Shown: positions 59,385-61,067 of the stretch, in pieces
How the letters are laid out: each line of letters starts with the position of its first letter
Position numbering within the stretch: the stretch's first letter is position 1
Source: DASZMJ01 sp035551935
GTDB lineage: Bacteria > Planctomycetota > Planctomycetia > Isosphaerales > Isosphaeraceae
DNA: 61,067 bases
Direction: 5' to 3'
Assembly: GCA_035551935.1 (NCBI GenBank)
Contig: DASZMJ010000111.1
Coordinates: forward strand, 1 to 61,067
Position numbers and translations under genes: made by a program
The notes under the pieces: generated by a model
The model's input: the letters and a program-made list of their open reading frames with translations, nothing else
What the model was told of the DNA's origin: nothing
The model's database searches: none

Positions 59385-59575
59385 GCAGCGATCGATCCCG
59401 GTGTCAAGGATGTCCCTGCATCGCACAGCGAGCCACCCGCGGGACCGACCGGCCGGGCCGGGCCGCCGATTCGCTCCCCGAAGCCAGGAGAGGCTATTCC
59501 CGATGGGAAACATCCCATAGAATCCAGGGATACGCCGAGATGTTTCCCCCCGATCCCAAGGCGAGGGAATCGATC

Positions 59576-60961
59576 ATGGCAACGCGACGACTCGGGCCCG
59601 TCCACGGCCGGCCCGCGGCTTGGTCGTTCTGGGCGATGGTCCTCCTGGGGTTGACGTCGGGTCGCGACGCGACGGCCGGTCCGGTCGCCGGGGCCGACCT
59701 GAAGCGGGGCCAGAAGTTATTCGAGCGTCAATGGTTCCCGCACGACCCCCGGAGCCGCGGCGGCGACGGGCTGGGGCCGGTCTACAACGAGTCGTCGTGC
59801 CGCGCCTGCCACGTCCAGGCGGCGCCCGGCGGCGCGGGCTCCGACGAGAAGAACGTCCTGCTCGCCTCCACCACCGTCACCGACGAGAACCGCCGCGAGC
59901 GGGAGGCGATCCACCCCGGTTTCCACGACGCGTCGAGCATCGTCCTCCATCGCTACGGCGCCGACCCGCGCTACGACGCCTGGCGGGCCCGATTCCTGTC
60001 GACCGCCATCGGCCATGCGATCATGGACCCGGCGGAGGAGTTCCGCTCCTCCGTGATCCTCCGGGATGTCCCCGTCCCGGGCAGCGTCACGAAGTTCGTG
60101 CAGCGGCGATGGTCCCACGCGCTGAACATGTCGTTCGTCGCGGGCATCCGGCTCGCGGAGCGGAACACGCCCCCGCTCTTCGGCGTGGGCCTCATCGACA
60201 AGATCCCCGATCAGGTGTTGATCGATGCGGCCGGCCGGCGATCCTCGAAGTTCCCCGGCGTCCGGGGCCGTGTGAGCCGGACCGCCGACGGGCGGATCGG
60301 CCGGTTCGGCTGGAAGGCCCAGGTGCCGACCCTCGGCGATTTCGTGGTCGCGGCCTGCGCCAACGAGCTCGGCCTCGAAGTCCCCGGCAAGCACCAGACG
60401 GCCCCTCCCAACGACCCGAGGCGGGCGCCGAAGGGCCTGGACCTCGACGACTCGGACCTCGCCGCCTTGACGGCGTTCGTCTCCCACCTGCCCGCCCCGA
60501 TCGTCGACTCGCCGGCCGACTCGCGGACCCGGGAAGGGATCGCGGCCGGCCGCGACGCCTTCGACGCCGTCGGCTGCGCGACCTGCCATTCCCCGGCCCT
60601 GGGGCCGGTCGAGGGGATCTACAGCGACCTGCTGCTGCACGACATGGGCGACGACCTGCGGGACGGCGCGAGCTATTACGGCACCCCCGAGGACCAGTCG
60701 CCCGGCCTGGCGACGCCCGCCGAGTGGCGGACGCCGCCGCTCTGGGGCCTCCGCGACTCCGGCCCGTACCTCCACGACGGCTCGGTCGACACGATCGAGG
60801 CGGCCGTGGCGCTGCACGGCGGCGAGGCCGAGTCGTCGACCCGGCGCTACTTCGAGCTGAAACCGGAGAAGAAGCATCAACTCGAGATGTTCCTCATGTC
60901 GCTCGCCGCGCCCGCGCTCGACGACGTCCTAGTGGAGCGTCACTCGGTAATTTTCGGGTAA
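59576..60961 (+). CDS. Diheme c-type cytochrome (DHOR family), C-terminus altered by IS
   Basis: A 461-residue exported protein of the di-heme oxidoreductase (thiol-oxidoreductase-like) family. A signal peptide covers residues 1-35. Heme sites are CRACH (Cys75-His79) and CATCH (Cys334-His338), the second followed by the family signature LLLHDMGDDL, then PPLWGLRDSGPYLHDG. The normal C-terminal segment FLMSLAAP is present, but the last dozen codons (about 60930-60961, ending VERHSVIFG) come from the end of an IS630-like element. Since the break falls after the last helix, the protein may still work. Start 59576 is preceded by GAGGG; ATG 59540 is an alternative. Confidence 0.85.
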   Translation: MATRRLGPVHGRPAAWSFWAMVLLGLTSGRDATAGPVAGADLKRGQKLFERQWFPHDPRSRGGDGLGPVYNESSCRACHVQAAPGGAGSDEKNVLLASTTVTDENRREREAIHPGFHDASSIVLHRYGADPRYDAWRARFLSTAIGHAIMDPAEEFRSSVILRDVPVPGSVTKFVQRRWSHALNMSFVAGIRLAERNTPPLFGVGLIDKIPDQVLIDAAGRRSSKFPGVRGRVSRTADGRIGRFGWKAQVPTLGDFVVAACANELGLEVPGKHQTAPPNDPRRAPKGLDLDDSDLAALTAFVSHLPAPIVDSPADSRTREGIAAGRDAFDAVGCATCHSPALGPVEGIYSDLLLHDMGDDLRDGASYYGTPEDQSPGLATPAEWRTPPLWGLRDSGPYLHDGSVDTIEAAVALHGGEAESSTRRYFELKPEKKHQLEMFLMSLAAPALDDVLVERHSVIFG

Positions 60962-61067
60962 GATGGCCTCCCTTGTCCGGCCGCATCGAAGTCCACGGGG
61001 AGGTTCGTCATGGCCAAGAAGTACGTCCTGAAGCTGACGGCCGAGGAGCGGGCCGAGCTGGCCCGCC
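60930..61067 (+). mobile_element. Left end of an IS630-like insertion sequence (continues past window)
   Basis: At 60930 gene-like sequence gives way to TAGTGGAGCGTCACTCGGTA, an AT-richer stretch that would be the terminal repeat beginning at a TA target. IS630-family elements insert at TA. A transposase-like start follows at 61010 with GGGGAGG upstream. The right end is outside the window, so the target duplication cannot be verified. Confidence 0.6.
61010..61067 (+). CDS. IS630-like transposase, N-terminal fragment (partial)
   Basis: The first 19 codons read MAKKYVLKLTAEERAELAR, which is the typical opening of planctomycete IS630-family transposases with their N-terminal helix-turn-helix. 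A strong ribosome site (GGGGAGG at 60997-61003) precedes the ATG. The gene runs off the right edge; the catalytic DDE region is not visible, so the family call rests on the N-terminus and the TA junction. Confidence 0.6.
   Translation, partial: MAKKYVLKLTAEERAELAR

Noticed and set aside
1..61067. tRNA, rRNA or riboswitch genes
   Set aside because: I looked for cloverleaf-like and rRNA-like conserved stretches and saw none that could be supported by reading alone.

Overview
The window is very GC-rich DNA (roughly 70% by eye) from a planctomycete, most likely of the Isosphaeraceae (inference from gene content; no database was searched). The pointers are a CotH / Planctomycete-type heme-binding / HEAT / cytochrome c fusion, two DUF1501 proteins, surface proteins carrying the planctomycete LEPR-like N-terminal motif (ALEERLLF, ALEGRQLL, VMEGRPLL), a Ser/Thr kinase with N-terminal motif QPADRNLLFGILALQ, a truncated planctomycete-type ECF sigma factor, and DHOR-type diheme cytochrome.

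Layout. 1-2530: an RHS-repeat remnant invaded by palindromes, a TIR protein, a 7Fe ferredoxin and a broken sigma factor. 2534-9256: three exported enzymes (CotH/heme protein, CE15-like esterase, SGNH esterase). 9257-10558: a non-coding, repeat-packed spacer. 10559-27039: a dense cluster of immunity or conflict genes. 27076-41598: giant surface proteins (a PPC-repeat protein and two tandem delta-60/FG-GAP-like paralogues) plus a TPR Ser/Thr kinase. 41617-53786: a minus-strand block with an MDR alcohol dehydrogenase, a frameshifted Mg2+ P-type ATPase, an APH/AAA protein, and a PadR-regulated RND efflux system. 53847-58954: two divergent DUF1501 genes, an amidohydrolase and an NHL-type protein. 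58955-61067: a hairpin, a small membrane protein, a copy of a dispersed repeat, a diheme cytochrome gene cut by an IS630-like element, and the start of its transposase.

The most interesting region is 10559-27039. Two divergent arms start at about 16 kb. The left arm (minus) encodes a lipoprotein, a HEAT-repeat protein and a four-helix membrane protein with a C-terminal TIR domain. The right arm (plus) encodes a SLOG-like nucleotide-sensor protein, a SLATT-like 2TM protein (DUF4231-like), a patatin phospholipase, an ASK-N-terminus-like DUF4071/TRAFs-binding protein, a protein with three tandem TIR-fold modules, and a 1786-residue nSTAND ATPase with one transmembrane helix and WD40 propellers. 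The last two genes overlap by four bases. All are families known from nucleotide-signalling abortive-infection systems. No cyclic-nucleotide synthase of the CD-NTase type is visible, so I infer either an NTPase-centred multi-effector system or a defence island holding several systems.

Other observations are a shared operator-like motif (CGATATC-N6-CGATAT) at padR and upstream of the tolC-like gene, a one-base frameshift in the Mg2+ ATPase, and near-identical 3' ends of the two tandem surface-protein paralogues that suggest gene conversion.
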